Shown: positions 1-9,906, counted from the stretch's first letter. The stretch: DNA of 64,000 nucleotides from Bacteroidota bacterium (GCA_009773165.1 WOUZ01000002.1:186001-250000), one strand, 5' to 3'. The notes: generated from the letters alone by a model not told the origin. Program-made: numbers and translations.

Positions 1-2
1 GA

Positions 3-158
3 AAAGCAGCAAATTGTATCAAAGTTGTCTCTAATGGCAAAACCCGATACTACAGTAGTTTCGAGGCATACTACACCCTGTTTGAACAACAGGGGCAACT
101 TGATCAGACCATATCAGATTTCAAACAACTCAATAGTTTATTGACAATAAAGAAGTGA
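3..158 (+). CDS. C-terminal end of an unidentified protein (partial)
   Basis: An open frame runs from the window edge to a TGA at 156-158 and encodes 51 residues (ending SLLTIKK). The composition is plausible for a folded, charged C-terminus with several Tyr and Gln residues, and the other two forward frames are less convincing (one is stopped early, the other runs to about 143 with less protein-like composition). I do not recognise the family from this fragment. It converges with the msrB gene on the other strand. Confidence 0.5.
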   Translation, partial: KAANCIKVVSNGKTRYYSSFEAYYTLFEQQGQLDQTISDFKQLNSLLTIKK

Positions 159-212
159 AGCTGCAATATTTCATAACATTAAAACGGGATATGAGATTGA
201 AAAGTTTCTCTA

Positions 213-740
213 TTAATTACTGTCGTCAAATGGAATAAAGTCAAGAGCTGCTGAGTTTACGCAATACCTCAAACCAGATGGAGGAGGACCATCGGGAAAC
301 ACATGCCCAAGATGGCCATCACAGGTAGCACACTTAATTTCAGTCCGAATCATGCCATAGCTGGTATCGCGAATTTCTTTGATTTTGTTTTTTTCAACAG
401 CATCAAAAAAACTTGGCCACCCTGACTTAGAATCATATTTCGTTTCAGAAGAAAATAAGACAGTCCCGCAACCTGAACAAACATAGCTGCCCTTTCCTTT
501 GTGATTAACATATTTTCCAGTAAAAGGCGGTTCAGTGCTACATTGACGCAATATTTTATATTTTTCAGGGCCAAGTTCTTTAAGCCATTCAGCCTCTGTT
601 TTTTCAATTTTTCCAATCATACCTTCAGGGATTTTATAAGTTGATTTCTCATCTTGCACCTGTTGGCTATGCGTACATTGACCAAAAAGGAAAATATACG
701 CGAGCAGTAACAGCGGCTTGAGCATTCTTATTAGTGACAT
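213..740 (-). CDS. msrB: Peptide-methionine (R)-S-oxide reductase, predicted lipoprotein
   Basis: MsrB reduces the R epimer of methionine sulfoxide in proteins. The SelR domain covers about residues 45-170. Two CxxC pairs (C88/C91 and C137/C140) are the usual structural zinc site, and the catalytic cysteine is C160 in the motif [11 protein letters not shown]. The first 22 residues form a hydrophobic leader ending in FLFGQC, which looks like a lipobox with C22 as the lipidated residue, so the enzyme is probably anchored in the cell envelope rather than cytoplasmic. Length (175 aa) fits one MsrB domain plus a leader. No MsrA domain is fused or adjacent. Family assignment is secure; localisation is inferred. 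Confidence 0.94.
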   Translation of the reverse strand: MSLIRMLKPLLLLAYIFLFGQCTHSQQVQDEKSTYKIPEGMIGKIEKTEAEWLKELGPEKYKILRQCSTEPPFTGKYVNHKGKGSYVCSGCGTVLFSSETKYDSKSGWPSFFDAVEKNKIKEIRDTSYGMIRTEIKCATCDGHLGHVFPDGPPPSGLRYCVNSAALDFIPFDDSN

Positions 741-906
741 TTTTACATCTTTTCATATAAACAGGATTATCTTCACTTTGTTTTCTAAATAGTGTTAAAG
801 TAATTCAAAATGCTGAATACTTGTCAATAATTGGACCTGATCAATAAATCATTAGCTTATATCAAAGCTTTTATTAATTTTGAAACGTGTAATTCACTCA
901 ACCTAC

Positions 907-3741
907 ATGATACCCTTCGATTCAATTTTCCTACGAAACATTTCTTTGGGAATTCTCTCATTTTTGATGTTTGCCGGATTGGATCTACATTCACAATCGG
1001 TGAGTGATTCGGGAAAGCCTGCTATTGAGCCTGATGTTTTTTCACATTATCAGTCTGATTCTCTAAATATAACCCAAGTGCTTTTAAATGTTGATAGCAT
1101 ACTTATCAACGATAAAAACACTGATGAAGCAAGTCTGTTGCTTCAAACTACGATGAACTCACTTGAAGATTCAAGTCTTATTGTTTTTTTTATTGATCAA
1201 ATGGGACGTTATGGTATCGCGCAACGTCAGGCATATGACTTTGAATCGGCATTGTTTTGGCATTATCAGCAACAATATTATGCCGAGCAGCACAATAGCA
1301 GTATAAACTTAGTAACTGCCCTCAATAATCTTGGCTTAATTTATCGGAGAATGGATCGTTATGCCAAAGCTATCGATGCTTATCAAAGAGCTTTAACAAT
1401 TTCTGATTCAATTTCTTATCAGCGCGGTTATGTTTTTGCCACCAATGGCCTGGGAAATATTTATTTATCTCTCGACAATCACGAAGAAGCGCTGCGAAAT
1501 TTCAGGGAATGTTTACGTATTGAGCAAATGACCAATAACCTTAACGGTGTGTCTATTAATCTGAATAACATTGGCCACGTGCATTTAAATAAAAACGACC
1601 TTGATAAAGCACTTGAGTACTTCATGCTTTCGCTCGAGGTTAATCGTGAAACAAATTCACAACGAGGCATTGCAATTTGTTATAACGATATGGGTGAAGT
1701 ATTCTTGAGAAAAGGTGATCGCGACAAAGCGCTAAACTATTTCACTCTCAGCTTACAACTCAATACTTCCATCAAAGATTTATATTATTTGGCAATCAAT
1801 AATTTAAAGATTACTCAGATATATCTTTTAAATAAGAACTTTCAAAAAGCCTTTCCATTTGCAAGTGAAGCACTTAAGTTAGCTGAACGAACAAACAACC
1901 GGTCGGCTCTTAAGGATGCCTACAAATTCCTGTATGAGATTCAAAAAGAGGCAGGAAACACAAAAGATGCAATTTACTTTCTGGAGAAATCTACAGTATT
2001 AAATGACAGCATCTTAAATGAGAATACTCAGAAAGTAGTTTACCAAATGCAGGCGATGTTCAATCGTGAGCAAACTGATAGTAAAATCGCCTTGCTTGAA
2101 AATGAAAAACAACTTGCCGATTTAAGGATTAAACGTCAATTGTTATATAATTACTTGATAATGACTGGCTTCGTATTTCTTGTTGTTGGAATTTTGTTTA
2201 TGTTGTATTTTTTGAGGTACATCAACAGAAAAAACAGACTGCTGAAAATCAAGAATAAAGAAATTGAGGAAGCCCGCGATAAGCTTAAAGAATACGCTGA
2301 TGAGTTGCTCGTTGCAAAACAAGAAGCTGAGCAAAGTAATAGACTTAAAAGTCAGTTTTTAGCTAATATGAGTCACGAAATCAGAACTCCAATGAACTCA
2401 GTAATTGGATTTACTGATATTCTTGAACGATTGATTAGCGACGCACAACAATTAAGTTATTTGGAGTCAATCCGCAGCAGTGGTCAGAACTTGCTCGTGC
2501 TGATAAATGATATTCTTGACTTATCAAAAATTGAATCAGGGAAGATCGATATTGAATTTAAACCTGTGGAATTTAGGCCATTGATTGAAGATGTTAGAAG
2601 GGTTTTTGAACCTCAGTTTCAGCAAAAAGAAATTGAATTTTTGGTCGATATCAGGTCTTCATTTCCTCGTACTATCCATTTCAGCGAAAGTTCACTACGC
2701 CAAATTATGTTTAATCTTATTGGTAATGCCATTAAGTTTACATCAGCAGGGATGGTTAAAGTTAAAGCTGAAATGACAATGCAAAATGAATTTCATGGTG
2801 ATCTTTCAATTGAGGTTTCTGATACAGGTTATGGCATGAATCAGTCAGAACTTGAGCAAATTTTTGAAGCCTTCTTCCAGTCAGCTCCTGGGAAAATAAA
2901 TATGAAAGGAACTGGTTTGGGTTTAACTATCACCAGACGCCTGGTTGAGGCTATGAGTGGGAGCATTCATGCAACAAGCAGCCTGAATGAAGGGACAAAA
3001 TTTATTTTGAATTTCCCATCAGTAACCATAATACCCGAAAGAACTCATCTTCGGCTCATCACTACTGAAAATATTCATCAGGTTATTCCTGCTCCTGTAT
3101 GTTTAGTAAGCACTGACTTGACTATCAAAACACTGGTTGATCAGATTGTGAACAAATCTGAGCTTACTTGTGACGTTTTTGCCGACCTGAATTTGTTGCA
3201 GGTTTATGGAAAGCATAAATTGTACAAAGTATTGATTATTGATATGAATGCATTGAATTACAATGAATTTGGTGACAAGTTTAATGATTTCTCTGCAGAG
3301 ATTCTTCAGCATGACCCAGTTTTTGTTTATAAAGATGAACTTCATAGAGAATTGAAAATCAGTTTGTTGGCAATACATGTATTCAAACTGCCTGAGGAAT
3401 CTGATCTAATTAAAAATAGATTATCAGAATTGATCAGTGTTAAGAATCAAAGCAATATCAAATTTGAAAGAGAAAAACTGCTGTTCATTACGAGCAATGA
3501 AACGGCTCAGCGATTAATGAAAGAGTACTTCAAAGCAAAACAAAGTCATTTTATTCATGATGCTGCACAATTTGCTGATGAAATGCATCGATATGGCCTG
3601 GCTAATAACCAAACAATTTTAGTGGATTTTAGTGGTGATCTGAAAAAAAGCATCAAAGCTTTTGATGTTGAAAAAATTATCGAACACTTGAATCTTTTTG
3701 AACTGACAACCAATGCTGCTGATTTTCTAAAAGAAAAATAG
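907..3741 (+). CDS. TPR-domain sensor histidine kinase with a degenerate C-terminal extension
   Basis: Order of parts, numbered from the upstream TTG at 880: an exported N-terminus, TPR repeats over about residues 90-370, one membrane segment at about 422-446, a coiled linker, a HisKA box with phosphoacceptor H499 (NMSHEIRTPMNS), and an HATPase domain (NLIGNAIKF, DTGYGMN, GTGLGLTI). About 230 residues follow that resemble receiver folds in pattern but show no clear phosphoacceptor Asp motif. I prefer the ATG at 907 because TAATTTTG at 875-882, a good Bacteroidota -7 element, overlaps the TTG codon, and the ATG start gives a clean signal peptide. The next gene, 32 nt downstream, is a receiver-kinase and is a likely partner. 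The signal is unknown. Confidence 0.9.
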   Translation: MIPFDSIFLRNISLGILSFLMFAGLDLHSQSVSDSGKPAIEPDVFSHYQSDSLNITQVLLNVDSILINDKNTDEASLLLQTTMNSLEDSSLIVFFIDQMGRYGIAQRQAYDFESALFWHYQQQYYAEQHNSSINLVTALNNLGLIYRRMDRYAKAIDAYQRALTISDSISYQRGYVFATNGLGNIYLSLDNHEEALRNFRECLRIEQMTNNLNGVSINLNNIGHVHLNKNDLDKALEYFMLSLEVNRETNSQRGIAICYNDMGEVFLRKGDRDKALNYFTLSLQLNTSIKDLYYLAINNLKITQIYLLNKNFQKAFPFASEALKLAERTNNRSALKDAYKFLYEIQKEAGNTKDAIYFLEKSTVLNDSILNENTQKVVYQMQAMFNREQTDSKIALLENEKQLADLRIKRQLLYNYLIMTGFVFLVVGILFMLYFLRYINRKNRLLKIKNKEIEEARDKLKEYADELLVAKQEAEQSNRLKSQFLANMSHEIRTPMNSVIGFTDILERLISDAQQLSYLESIRSSGQNLLVLINDILDLSKIESGKIDIEFKPVEFRPLIEDVRRVFEPQFQQKEIEFLVDIRSSFPRTIHFSESSLRQIMFNLIGNAIKFTSAGMVKVKAEMTMQNEFHGDLSIEVSDTGYGMNQSELEQIFEAFFQSAPGKINMKGTGLGLTITRRLVEAMSGSIHATSSLNEGTKFILNFPSVTIIPERTHLRLITTENIHQVIPAPVCLVSTDLTIKTLVDQIVNKSELTCDVFADLNLLQVYGKHKLYKVLIIDMNALNYNEFGDKFNDFSAEILQHDPVFVYKDELHRELKISLLAIHVFKLPEESDLIKNRLSELISVKNQSNIKFEREKLLFITSNETAQRLMKEYFKAKQSHFIHDAAQFADEMHRYGLANNQTILVDFSGDLKKSIKAFDVEKIIEHLNLFELTTNAADFLKEK

Positions 3742-3773
3742 AGTTTGCTGGATATAATTATAAGATGTTATAG

Positions 3774-4913
3774 ATGAATATATTAATTGTTGATGATAAC
3801 CCAAGAAATATTCAAATTGTTGGTAATATTCTTGTAGAGCAGAACTATAATATAGCTTATTCAACTGATGGTAAAAGGGCTTTGGAGCTTGCAAATAACA
3901 ACGACTTTGACTTGATTTTGCTTGATATCATGATGCCTGAGATGGATGGTTTTGAGGTATGTAAGCATTTAAGAAATAATGCAACAACTATTGATGTTCC
4001 GGTGATTTTTCTTACGGCAAAAACAGATGAAGACAGTATCCTCAAAGGCTTCAAAGCAGGAGCTAACGATTATGTAACTAAACCTTTCAATAGTTCTGAG
4101 CTTCTTGCTCGTGTTATAACACAGCTCGAGCTTCACTCGAAAAGGAAACAGCTGGATAGTTTGAACCGAAACCTTGAGATTATTGTTAAGGATAGGACAG
4201 CACAACTGGAGATAGCCAATGAGCAACTTGGGCGTATCGAAAAATCTAAAAGTGATTTTCTTTCTATTATAGGACATGAATTAAGAACACCACTCAACGC
4301 TTTGGTAGGATTGAATTCTATCATGCAAACTACTACCCTCACCGAAGAACAGCAGGAATATTTAGTATCAATGGAGCAAACGTCTAATCGACTGGCGCGA
4401 TTTTCGGAAATGGCTCTGCTCATCACTTCGCTTCAAGCCCGAAGCCAGCAACCAGAAATGTTTCCAATGAAAGTGAACATTCTTTTTGAAATGGCTTTGG
4501 ACGAGTTACAGTATCGTATCACAGAAAAAAATATAAAGCTTTTTGTAAGCCCTGTAAGTGATTCAATGCTCGTTATCGGTGATTCGGAGTTGATTCGCAA
4601 TTGCCTCGTTATTCTTATTGAAAACGCGATCAATAATTTGCCTGATGGCGGTATTATTGAATTGTATTCTTTTGAAAACGATAAAAAAGAAATCTGCCTG
4701 CAGGTAAGTGATAATGGACCGGGATTCACCAATGAGATATTGGATTTTTTTACTAATGAATTTGACCCTGTAACAATGTCAGACCGGGCTTCGAGCGGAC
4801 TTTCACTCACAGCAGTAAGGTTAATAATGGAGGCTCATGGGGGTAGAATCTCAATCAATAATAAACCAGAAGGGGGAGCTAAAGTTTATTTGCTCTTTAA
4901 GCAACCTGCCTAA
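3774..4913 (+). CDS. Response regulator receiver-histidine kinase hybrid
   Basis: The protein starts with a complete receiver domain (about residues 1-120): acidic pair D7/D8, phosphoacceptor D51 in LLDIMMPEMDG, and the conserved lysine in VTKPF. A coiled coil leads into a HisKA domain with H168 (IGHELRTPLN), then an HATPase domain with an N box (ENAINN), DNGPGF and a rather degenerate G2 region (SSGLSLTAV). There is no membrane segment, so it is soluble. A receiver placed before the kinase suggests that it is regulated by phosphorylation, probably from the membrane kinase encoded just upstream. No DNA-binding output domain is present in either protein. Confidence 0.92.
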   Translation: MNILIVDDNPRNIQIVGNILVEQNYNIAYSTDGKRALELANNNDFDLILLDIMMPEMDGFEVCKHLRNNATTIDVPVIFLTAKTDEDSILKGFKAGANDYVTKPFNSSELLARVITQLELHSKRKQLDSLNRNLEIIVKDRTAQLEIANEQLGRIEKSKSDFLSIIGHELRTPLNALVGLNSIMQTTTLTEEQQEYLVSMEQTSNRLARFSEMALLITSLQARSQQPEMFPMKVNILFEMALDELQYRITEKNIKLFVSPVSDSMLVIGDSELIRNCLVILIENAINNLPDGGIIELYSFENDKKEICLQVSDNGPGFTNEILDFFTNEFDPVTMSDRASSGLSLTAVRLIMEAHGGRISINNKPEGGAKVYLLFKQPA

Positions 4914-4968
4914 TTCAATCGTTTCTGCCTGATGTGAAAATATTTTCTTCAGGGGATTTCACACTTCT

Positions 4969-4999
4969 TTTCAACCTTAACACCTAAGGATTATCTTTG
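4969..4999 (+). promoter_or_regulatory. Predicted Bacteroidota-type promoter for the glycosyltransferase gene
   Basis: TATCTTTG at 4992-4999 matches the -7 consensus TAnnTTTG exactly. TTTC at 4969-4972, 19 nt upstream, is one base off the -33 TTTG element. The next start codon is at 5040. Confidence 0.5.
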
Positions 5000-5039
5000 C
5001 ATTTGAATTAAAGGAAATCTTACACTTACAACTATCTGT

Positions 5040-6218
5040 ATGAGAATTTTTGTTTTGCTGTCCAGAATTCCATGGCCACTTGAAAAGGGAGACAAACTTA
5101 GGGCTTTTCATCAGATAAGGTGTCTTTCAAAATCAAATGAAATCATTCTCTGTGCTTTAAATACAGATAGTTCGGCTGACAAACAAAAAGCATTCAGAGC
5201 CTTACAACCTTATTGTAAATCAGTCAATTTCATTGATTTATCAAAAACAGCAATTGTTTTAAACATCCTCATGGCATGGATATCCGGAAAGCCTCTTCAA
5301 ACAGGATATTTTTACAGCCACTCTGCTCATAAACGTATTAATCAGCTCATAAAACACCATCAGCCAGATATTATTTATGGACAACTTTTACGTGTTGCTG
5401 AATATATCCGTTATCATAAGTTGCCTAAAGTGCTTGATTATCAAGATGTTTTTTCGATGGGGATGCATCGGAGAATGCTTTTGGCCTCATTTTTTATGAA
5501 ACCTTTTTTCAAAATGGAGTTCAAACGCCTCGCTAACTACGAAACAGCGGTTTTTGATGATTTTGATCTTAAAACTATTATTAGTTTACCCGATCGTGAC
5601 CTTATTCAACATGCTCATAGAGAGGAAATTATCGTTATTCCAAATGGGGTGGATCACGATTTTTTCAAACCTATGAAAATGGACAAAAAGTATGATGTGG
5701 TTTTTACTGGAAACATGGCTTATCCACCAAATGTTAATGCTGCTTTGTTTTTATCAGAGACCATTATGCCCCTGGTTTGGAAAGAAAATCCCAAAGCAAC
5801 GCTATTGATTGCAGGGGCTACGCCCGATCGAAGTGTTGTTAATCTTGCAAATGAGCGGATTCATGTAAGTGGATGGATGGATGACATAAGGCATGCATAT
5901 GCAGGTTCGAGGGTTTTTGTAGCACCAATGCAGATGGGAACTGGTTTGCAAAATAAATTGCTGGAAGCCATGTCAATGCAGTTACCGTGTGTAACAACTC
6001 CGCTGGCAAACGACTCGTTGAAGGCGATAAATGAAGAGCACATTCTTGTAGGTGAAACGGCTGCAGAACTTTCAAGAGCTATCATCAGATTGTTGTCAGA
6101 CGCTACTTTTGCTGATGCAATCGCACTTAAGGGACATCATTTCGTTAATGATTTTTTTAACTGGGAAAGTGCAACTGCGAATCTGGAAATTGAAATGCAT
6201 AAACAGTTGAAGAAATAG
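5040..6218 (+). CDS. Glycosyltransferase, GT4-like (EpsH-associated sugar transferase type)
   Basis: A two-domain GT-B enzyme of 392 residues. The N-terminus (LLSRIPWPLEKGDKLRAFHQ) is typical of the sugar transferases first described with exosortase/EpsH systems. The C-terminal half carries IPNGVDHDFF, VFTGNMAYPPN and a MGTGLQNKLLEAMS stretch typical of the nucleotide-sugar site in GT4 proteins. It probably transfers a sugar onto a cell-surface glycan on the cytoplasmic face. It stands alone between a signalling pair and ettA, with its own promoter, so donor and acceptor cannot be deduced. No exosortase gene is visible nearby. Confidence 0.85.
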   Translation: MRIFVLLSRIPWPLEKGDKLRAFHQIRCLSKSNEIILCALNTDSSADKQKAFRALQPYCKSVNFIDLSKTAIVLNILMAWISGKPLQTGYFYSHSAHKRINQLIKHHQPDIIYGQLLRVAEYIRYHKLPKVLDYQDVFSMGMHRRMLLASFFMKPFFKMEFKRLANYETAVFDDFDLKTIISLPDRDLIQHAHREEIIVIPNGVDHDFFKPMKMDKKYDVVFTGNMAYPPNVNAALFLSETIMPLVWKENPKATLLIAGATPDRSVVNLANERIHVSGWMDDIRHAYAGSRVFVAPMQMGTGLQNKLLEAMSMQLPCVTTPLANDSLKAINEEHILVGETAAELSRAIIRLLSDATFADAIALKGHHFVNDFFNWESATANLEIEMHKQLKK

Positions 6219-6338
6219 ATTCCAATGTTGACCGCATTGAAAGTAACGGCTGATTTTATATATTTGTCAACTTAACAATTGCTTCCGGTTTTTAAGTACT
6301 AAATCATTTTTTTTGATAGAAACTAAATACATATAACA

Positions 6339-8018
6339 GTGTCAGACGATAAAAAGATAATTTTTTCGATGGTAGGAGTAAGCAAAATTGTGCCACCAAA
6401 CCGTCAAATTCTTAAAGACATATACCTGTCATTTTTTTATGGTGCTAAAATCGGCATCATAGGTTTAAATGGTTCTGGTAAGTCAACATTGCTCCGCATT
6501 ATTGCAGGTAAAGAAAAGTCGTATCAGGGAGAAGTGGTATTTTCTCCGGGTTATAGTGTTGGTATGCTGGATCAGGAACCTGATCTTGATCCCTCGAAGA
6601 CTGTAAGACAAGTAGTTGAGGAAGGAGTCCAAGAAATAGTTAACATTCTCAAAGCTTATGAAGACGTCAATAATCGTTTCATGGAACCAATGTCGGATGA
6701 TGAGATGACAAAACTCATCGAAGAGCAAGGTCGTCTAACAGATTTGATCGAGCAAAAAGACGCCTGGGAGCTCGATAACAAATTAGAACGTGCTATGGAT
6801 GCGCTTCGTTGCCCTGATGGTGATGCTTCAGTTGCGGTTTTATCAGGGGGAGAGCGTCGCCGGGTGGCATTATGCCGGTTGCTGCTGAGTGAACCCGATA
6901 TTTTACTTTTGGACGAACCTACAAACCACCTTGATGCAGAGTCTGTTGAGTGGCTCGAAATGCATCTGCAACAATATAAAGGAACTGTGATAGCCGTCAC
7001 TCACGACAGGTATTTTCTTGACCATGCTGCAGGCTGGATTCTTGAACTCGACAGGGGTGAAGGAATTCCTTATAAAGGAAATTACTCCTCATGGCTTGAG
7101 CAGAAATCGAAGCGACTTGAAATGGAAGAAAAAACAGAAAGTCGCAGGCGTAAAACATTGGAAAGAGAGCTTGAATGGGTTCGGATGGCCCCCAAAGCCC
7201 GCCATGCCAAATCAAAAGCCCGTTTGTCTTCCTACGAAAAACTTCTTAACGAAGACTCCAAACAAAAGGAAGATCGTCTGGAACTCTTTATTCCGAATGG
7301 TGATCGGTTGGGAAATAAAGTTATTGAATGTCAAAATGTTACAAAATCATTTGGTGATCGGATTCTTTTTGAAAATCTCAACTTCAGCCTACCGCCAGCT
7401 GGAATAGTAGGTGTCATCGGCCCGAATGGAGCTGGTAAAACAACCTTATTTCGCATGATCATGGGGCTTGAAAAGCCCGATTCGGGAAGCTTTGAAGTTG
7501 GTGAAACGGTTAAAATCGGATACGTTGATCAGGCCCATGAAGAGATTGATCCGGAAAAAACTGTTTTTGAAGTTATTTCAGGAGGTCATGATGACCTTAA
7601 GTTGGGAAACAGAACGATCAATTCAAGGGCTTATGTAGCGCGTTTCAACTTTCAGGGTAACGATCAGGGAAAAAAAGCCGGTGTTCTCTCAGGCGGTGAA
7701 CGTAATCGCATGCATTTGGCATTGACACTGAAACAAGAGGCCAATGTGCTGCTGCTTGATGAGCCTTCAAATGATATTGATGTGAATACGTTGAGGGCAT
7801 TGGAAGAAGGTATCGAAAATTTTGCCGGTTGCGCCGTCGTCATCTCGCACGACCGCTGGTTTCTTGATAGGATTGCGACTCATATCCTTGCTTTTGAAGG
7901 AAACTCTCAGGTTTATTTTTTTGAAGGTGGTTATACAGAATATGAGGAGAATAAGCGAAAACGACTTGGTAACATCGGACCATCACGAATTAGGTATAAA
8001 AAACTCATTTCCAGCTAA
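6339..8018 (+). CDS. ettA: Energy-dependent translational throttle protein EttA (ABC-F ATPase)
   Basis: EttA binds the ribosomal E site and gates the first elongation cycle according to ATP/ADP. The protein has two ABC domains without membrane segments: Walker A at residues 42-49 (GLNGSGKS), LSGGERRRVAL, LLLDEPTNHLDAE, the EttA-type linker with ELEWVRMAPKARHAKSKARL, a second Walker A GPNGAGKT, LSGGERNRMH and LLLDEPSNDID. Length (559 aa) and collinearity fit EttA of Escherichia coli as I remember it, better than Uup or YheS. The start is GTG at 6339, giving the expected N-terminus MSDDKKIIFSM. The second Walker B reads PSND instead of the usual PTND. Confidence 0.96.
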   Translation: MSDDKKIIFSMVGVSKIVPPNRQILKDIYLSFFYGAKIGIIGLNGSGKSTLLRIIAGKEKSYQGEVVFSPGYSVGMLDQEPDLDPSKTVRQVVEEGVQEIVNILKAYEDVNNRFMEPMSDDEMTKLIEEQGRLTDLIEQKDAWELDNKLERAMDALRCPDGDASVAVLSGGERRRVALCRLLLSEPDILLLDEPTNHLDAESVEWLEMHLQQYKGTVIAVTHDRYFLDHAAGWILELDRGEGIPYKGNYSSWLEQKSKRLEMEEKTESRRRKTLERELEWVRMAPKARHAKSKARLSSYEKLLNEDSKQKEDRLELFIPNGDRLGNKVIECQNVTKSFGDRILFENLNFSLPPAGIVGVIGPNGAGKTTLFRMIMGLEKPDSGSFEVGETVKIGYVDQAHEEIDPEKTVFEVISGGHDDLKLGNRTINSRAYVARFNFQGNDQGKKAGVLSGGERNRMHLALTLKQEANVLLLDEPSNDIDVNTLRALEEGIENFAGCAVVISHDRWFLDRIATHILAFEGNSQVYFFEGGYTEYEENKRKRLGNIGPSRIRYKKLISS

Positions 8019-8057
8019 CTATCTCACATTTGTGTCCCATTAACCGGAGATTCTCAG

Positions 8058-8528
8058 ATGATAAAAATTGATGTGCAGATGATATCAGGCTTGGCAGATA
8101 AAGCTTTATTATCGCCAAGAAGGAGGTTAAATTTTAACTTCCATCAGAATGATGCCGATACACTGCAACGCATGTTAAATGCGATGGAACCAGATACATA
8201 TATTCAACCTCACAAGCATGAATTACCTGACAAAACAGAAGCATTTTTTTGCTTGCGTGGCAGAATTCTGGTTGTTGAATATGATGACTCTGGGGCGATT
8301 ACTGATCATATTGTTTTAGATCATTCGCAAGGGCAGTTTGGATGTGAGATTGCCCCACGAACCTGGCATAGCATCATTTGTCTTGAACCGGGTTCGGTTG
8401 CCTATGAAGTAAAAGACGGTCCTTATGATGCCAAAGTTGACAAGCATTTCGCGTCATGGGCACCAAAAGAGTTTGAAGGTTCAGGACTTGATTTTAACAA
8501 GAAAATCCTTCATCAGTTAGGCTTATAA
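8058..8528 (+). CDS. WbuC family cupin-fold metalloprotein
   Basis: A single-domain protein of 156 residues with the cupin metal motif PHKHE...TEAFFCLRG at about residues 52-72 and a second histidine motif in APRTWHSI. WbuC-type proteins are found with surface-polysaccharide genes, but their reaction is not established. The gene follows ettA by 39 nt on the same strand and is followed by a terminator-like hairpin, so the two may be cotranscribed. Function should be left as unknown cupin enzyme. Confidence 0.85.
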   Translation: MIKIDVQMISGLADKALLSPRRRLNFNFHQNDADTLQRMLNAMEPDTYIQPHKHELPDKTEAFFCLRGRILVVEYDDSGAITDHIVLDHSQGQFGCEIAPRTWHSIICLEPGSVAYEVKDGPYDAKVDKHFASWAPKEFEGSGLDFNKKILHQLGL

Positions 8529-8544
8529 ACGATATAATTAAAAC

Positions 8545-8589
8545 AAAAAAGATTGCTAGTTTAGGATTCCCAATCTGGCAGTCTTTTTT
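8545..8589. terminator. Imperfect terminator between convergent genes
   Basis: The arms AAAAAAGATTGC and GCAGTCTTTTTT can pair with one G-U, giving an A/T-flanked hairpin with a long loop. It lies between the end of the WbuC gene and the end of the antiporter gene on the other strand and could serve both. Confidence 0.5.
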
Positions 8590-8604
8590 GTTAATGCAAC
8601 TTAT

Positions 8605-9906
8605 TTATAAAAATAGAAGTTGCGTAAGTATGTAAATCGGCAATAAAATAATAAGTGAAAATTTGAAAATATACCCAAAGAAACTTGGCATTGAAATGTT
8701 ATTCTCTTCCGCAATAGCTTTAACCATAAAGTTTGGTCCATTTCCAATATAAGTCATAGCACCAAAGAAAACAGCCCCCAAAGAAATAGCTGTAAGGAAC
8801 TCTTCAGAGATTCCGGCAACTAAATTTGTTGCTGTCGGGTCAACCATTCCAAGTGCTAAATTGTGGAAAGCTAAAGCTGTCGGAGCATTATCAAGGAAGG
8901 AACTTAAGCCTCCGGTTGCGTAGTAAAACATGGCAACAGAGTCAATTCCAAGGGTAGAGGCATTGTCGCGCAACCAAAGCAGGGCAGGTACCATTGTAAC
9001 AAAAATGCCCAGGAACAAGAAAGCAACTTCTATAATTGGGGTCCAGGTAAATTTATTCTCTTTACGTAACAATTGAGGTGTAAAGTAAAGCGACATTCCG
9101 GCAAATGAGAGCATTACAGCCTCACGAATAAAGCCAAAATAATGATTGTCATGAATGATGTGAAGATAGTTTTGGTTCAAAAAAGCTACAGATAAAACGA
9201 TACCTATAAGGAAAATGAAATTATAAGTTCCTGAAATACCTAGCTTTTCAATCTGTGTATGATCTTTTTCAACATTAGCTGCTGGTTCTTTTTTGTGATA
9301 ATAGGTGTCAAAAATGAAGTAGACAACTAACAATAATCCATTTACAAAAGCCCATTCTTTGGTTAAATGAAAAAACCACTCAAATGGAGCGCCACGGAGG
9401 TATAATAGAAATAATGGCGGATCACCAAGTGGGGTTAACATTCCCCCTGCATTGGCTACAACGGCAATAAAAAATAATATGGTGTGCACTTTATATTTCC
9501 TTTCGGAGTTTGTTTTTATAACCGGACGAATGAGTAACATTGCTGCACCGGTTGTTCCCATAAATGAAGCTAGTACGGCTCCTATAGCTAGAAAAAGAGT
9601 ATTTATGGCTGGCTTGGCTTCGATATCTCCTTTGAGCTGGATGCCTCCTGTAATAATAAAAAGCGAGCCCAACAAAACAATAAACGGAATGTAATCGAAA
9701 ACCAACTGATGAGTAAGTTTATCTGTTAATCCATTTGCAATCAAGTAGATGGCTGTAGGTATTCCTAAAACAAGCGAGATGATCAGCTTATTTTTATTCT
9801 CTTCCCACCAATGATGAAAAAACAGGGGCCCAATAGCTATAAATAGCAACATTATCGCAAAAGGTATGGAAGCCCAAAGCGGAATTAAAGCGTGTGTGTG
9901 TTCCAT
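8605..9906 (-). CDS. Sodium:proton antiporter, NhaD/ArsB (ion transporter) superfamily
   Basis: A 433-residue polytopic membrane protein with about 11-12 hydrophobic segments. The pattern of two inverted halves and the motifs GTTGAAMLLIRP, TPLGDPPLFL and SSFLDNAPTALAFHNL, followed by GNGPNFMVKAIAE, are those of the NhaD/CitM/ArsB superfamily. The Bacteroidota branch is usually annotated as Na+/H+ antiporter. It probably exports Na+ or Li+ in exchange for H+ across the inner membrane. A single gene with its own -7 element. The transported ion is inferred from the family only. Confidence 0.85.
   Translation of the reverse strand: MEHTHALIPLWASIPFAIMLLFIAIGPLFFHHWWEENKNKLIISLVLGIPTAIYLIANGLTDKLTHQLVFDYIPFIVLLGSLFIITGGIQLKGDIEAKPAINTLFLAIGAVLASFMGTTGAAMLLIRPVIKTNSERKYKVHTILFFIAVVANAGGMLTPLGDPPLFLLYLRGAPFEWFFHLTKEWAFVNGLLLVVYFIFDTYYHKKEPAANVEKDHTQIEKLGISGTYNFIFLIGIVLSVAFLNQNYLHIIHDNHYFGFIREAVMLSFAGMSLYFTPQLLRKENKFTWTPIIEVAFLFLGIFVTMVPALLWLRDNASTLGIDSVAMFYYATGGLSSFLDNAPTALAFHNLALGMVDPTATNLVAGISEEFLTAISLGAVFFGAMTYIGNGPNFMVKAIAEENNISMPSFFGYIFKFSLIILLPIYILTQLLFL

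Noticed and set aside
880-906. TTG start of the first sensor kinase
   Set aside because: The codon overlaps a TAATTTTG promoter element, and the ATG at 907 gives a normal signal peptide.
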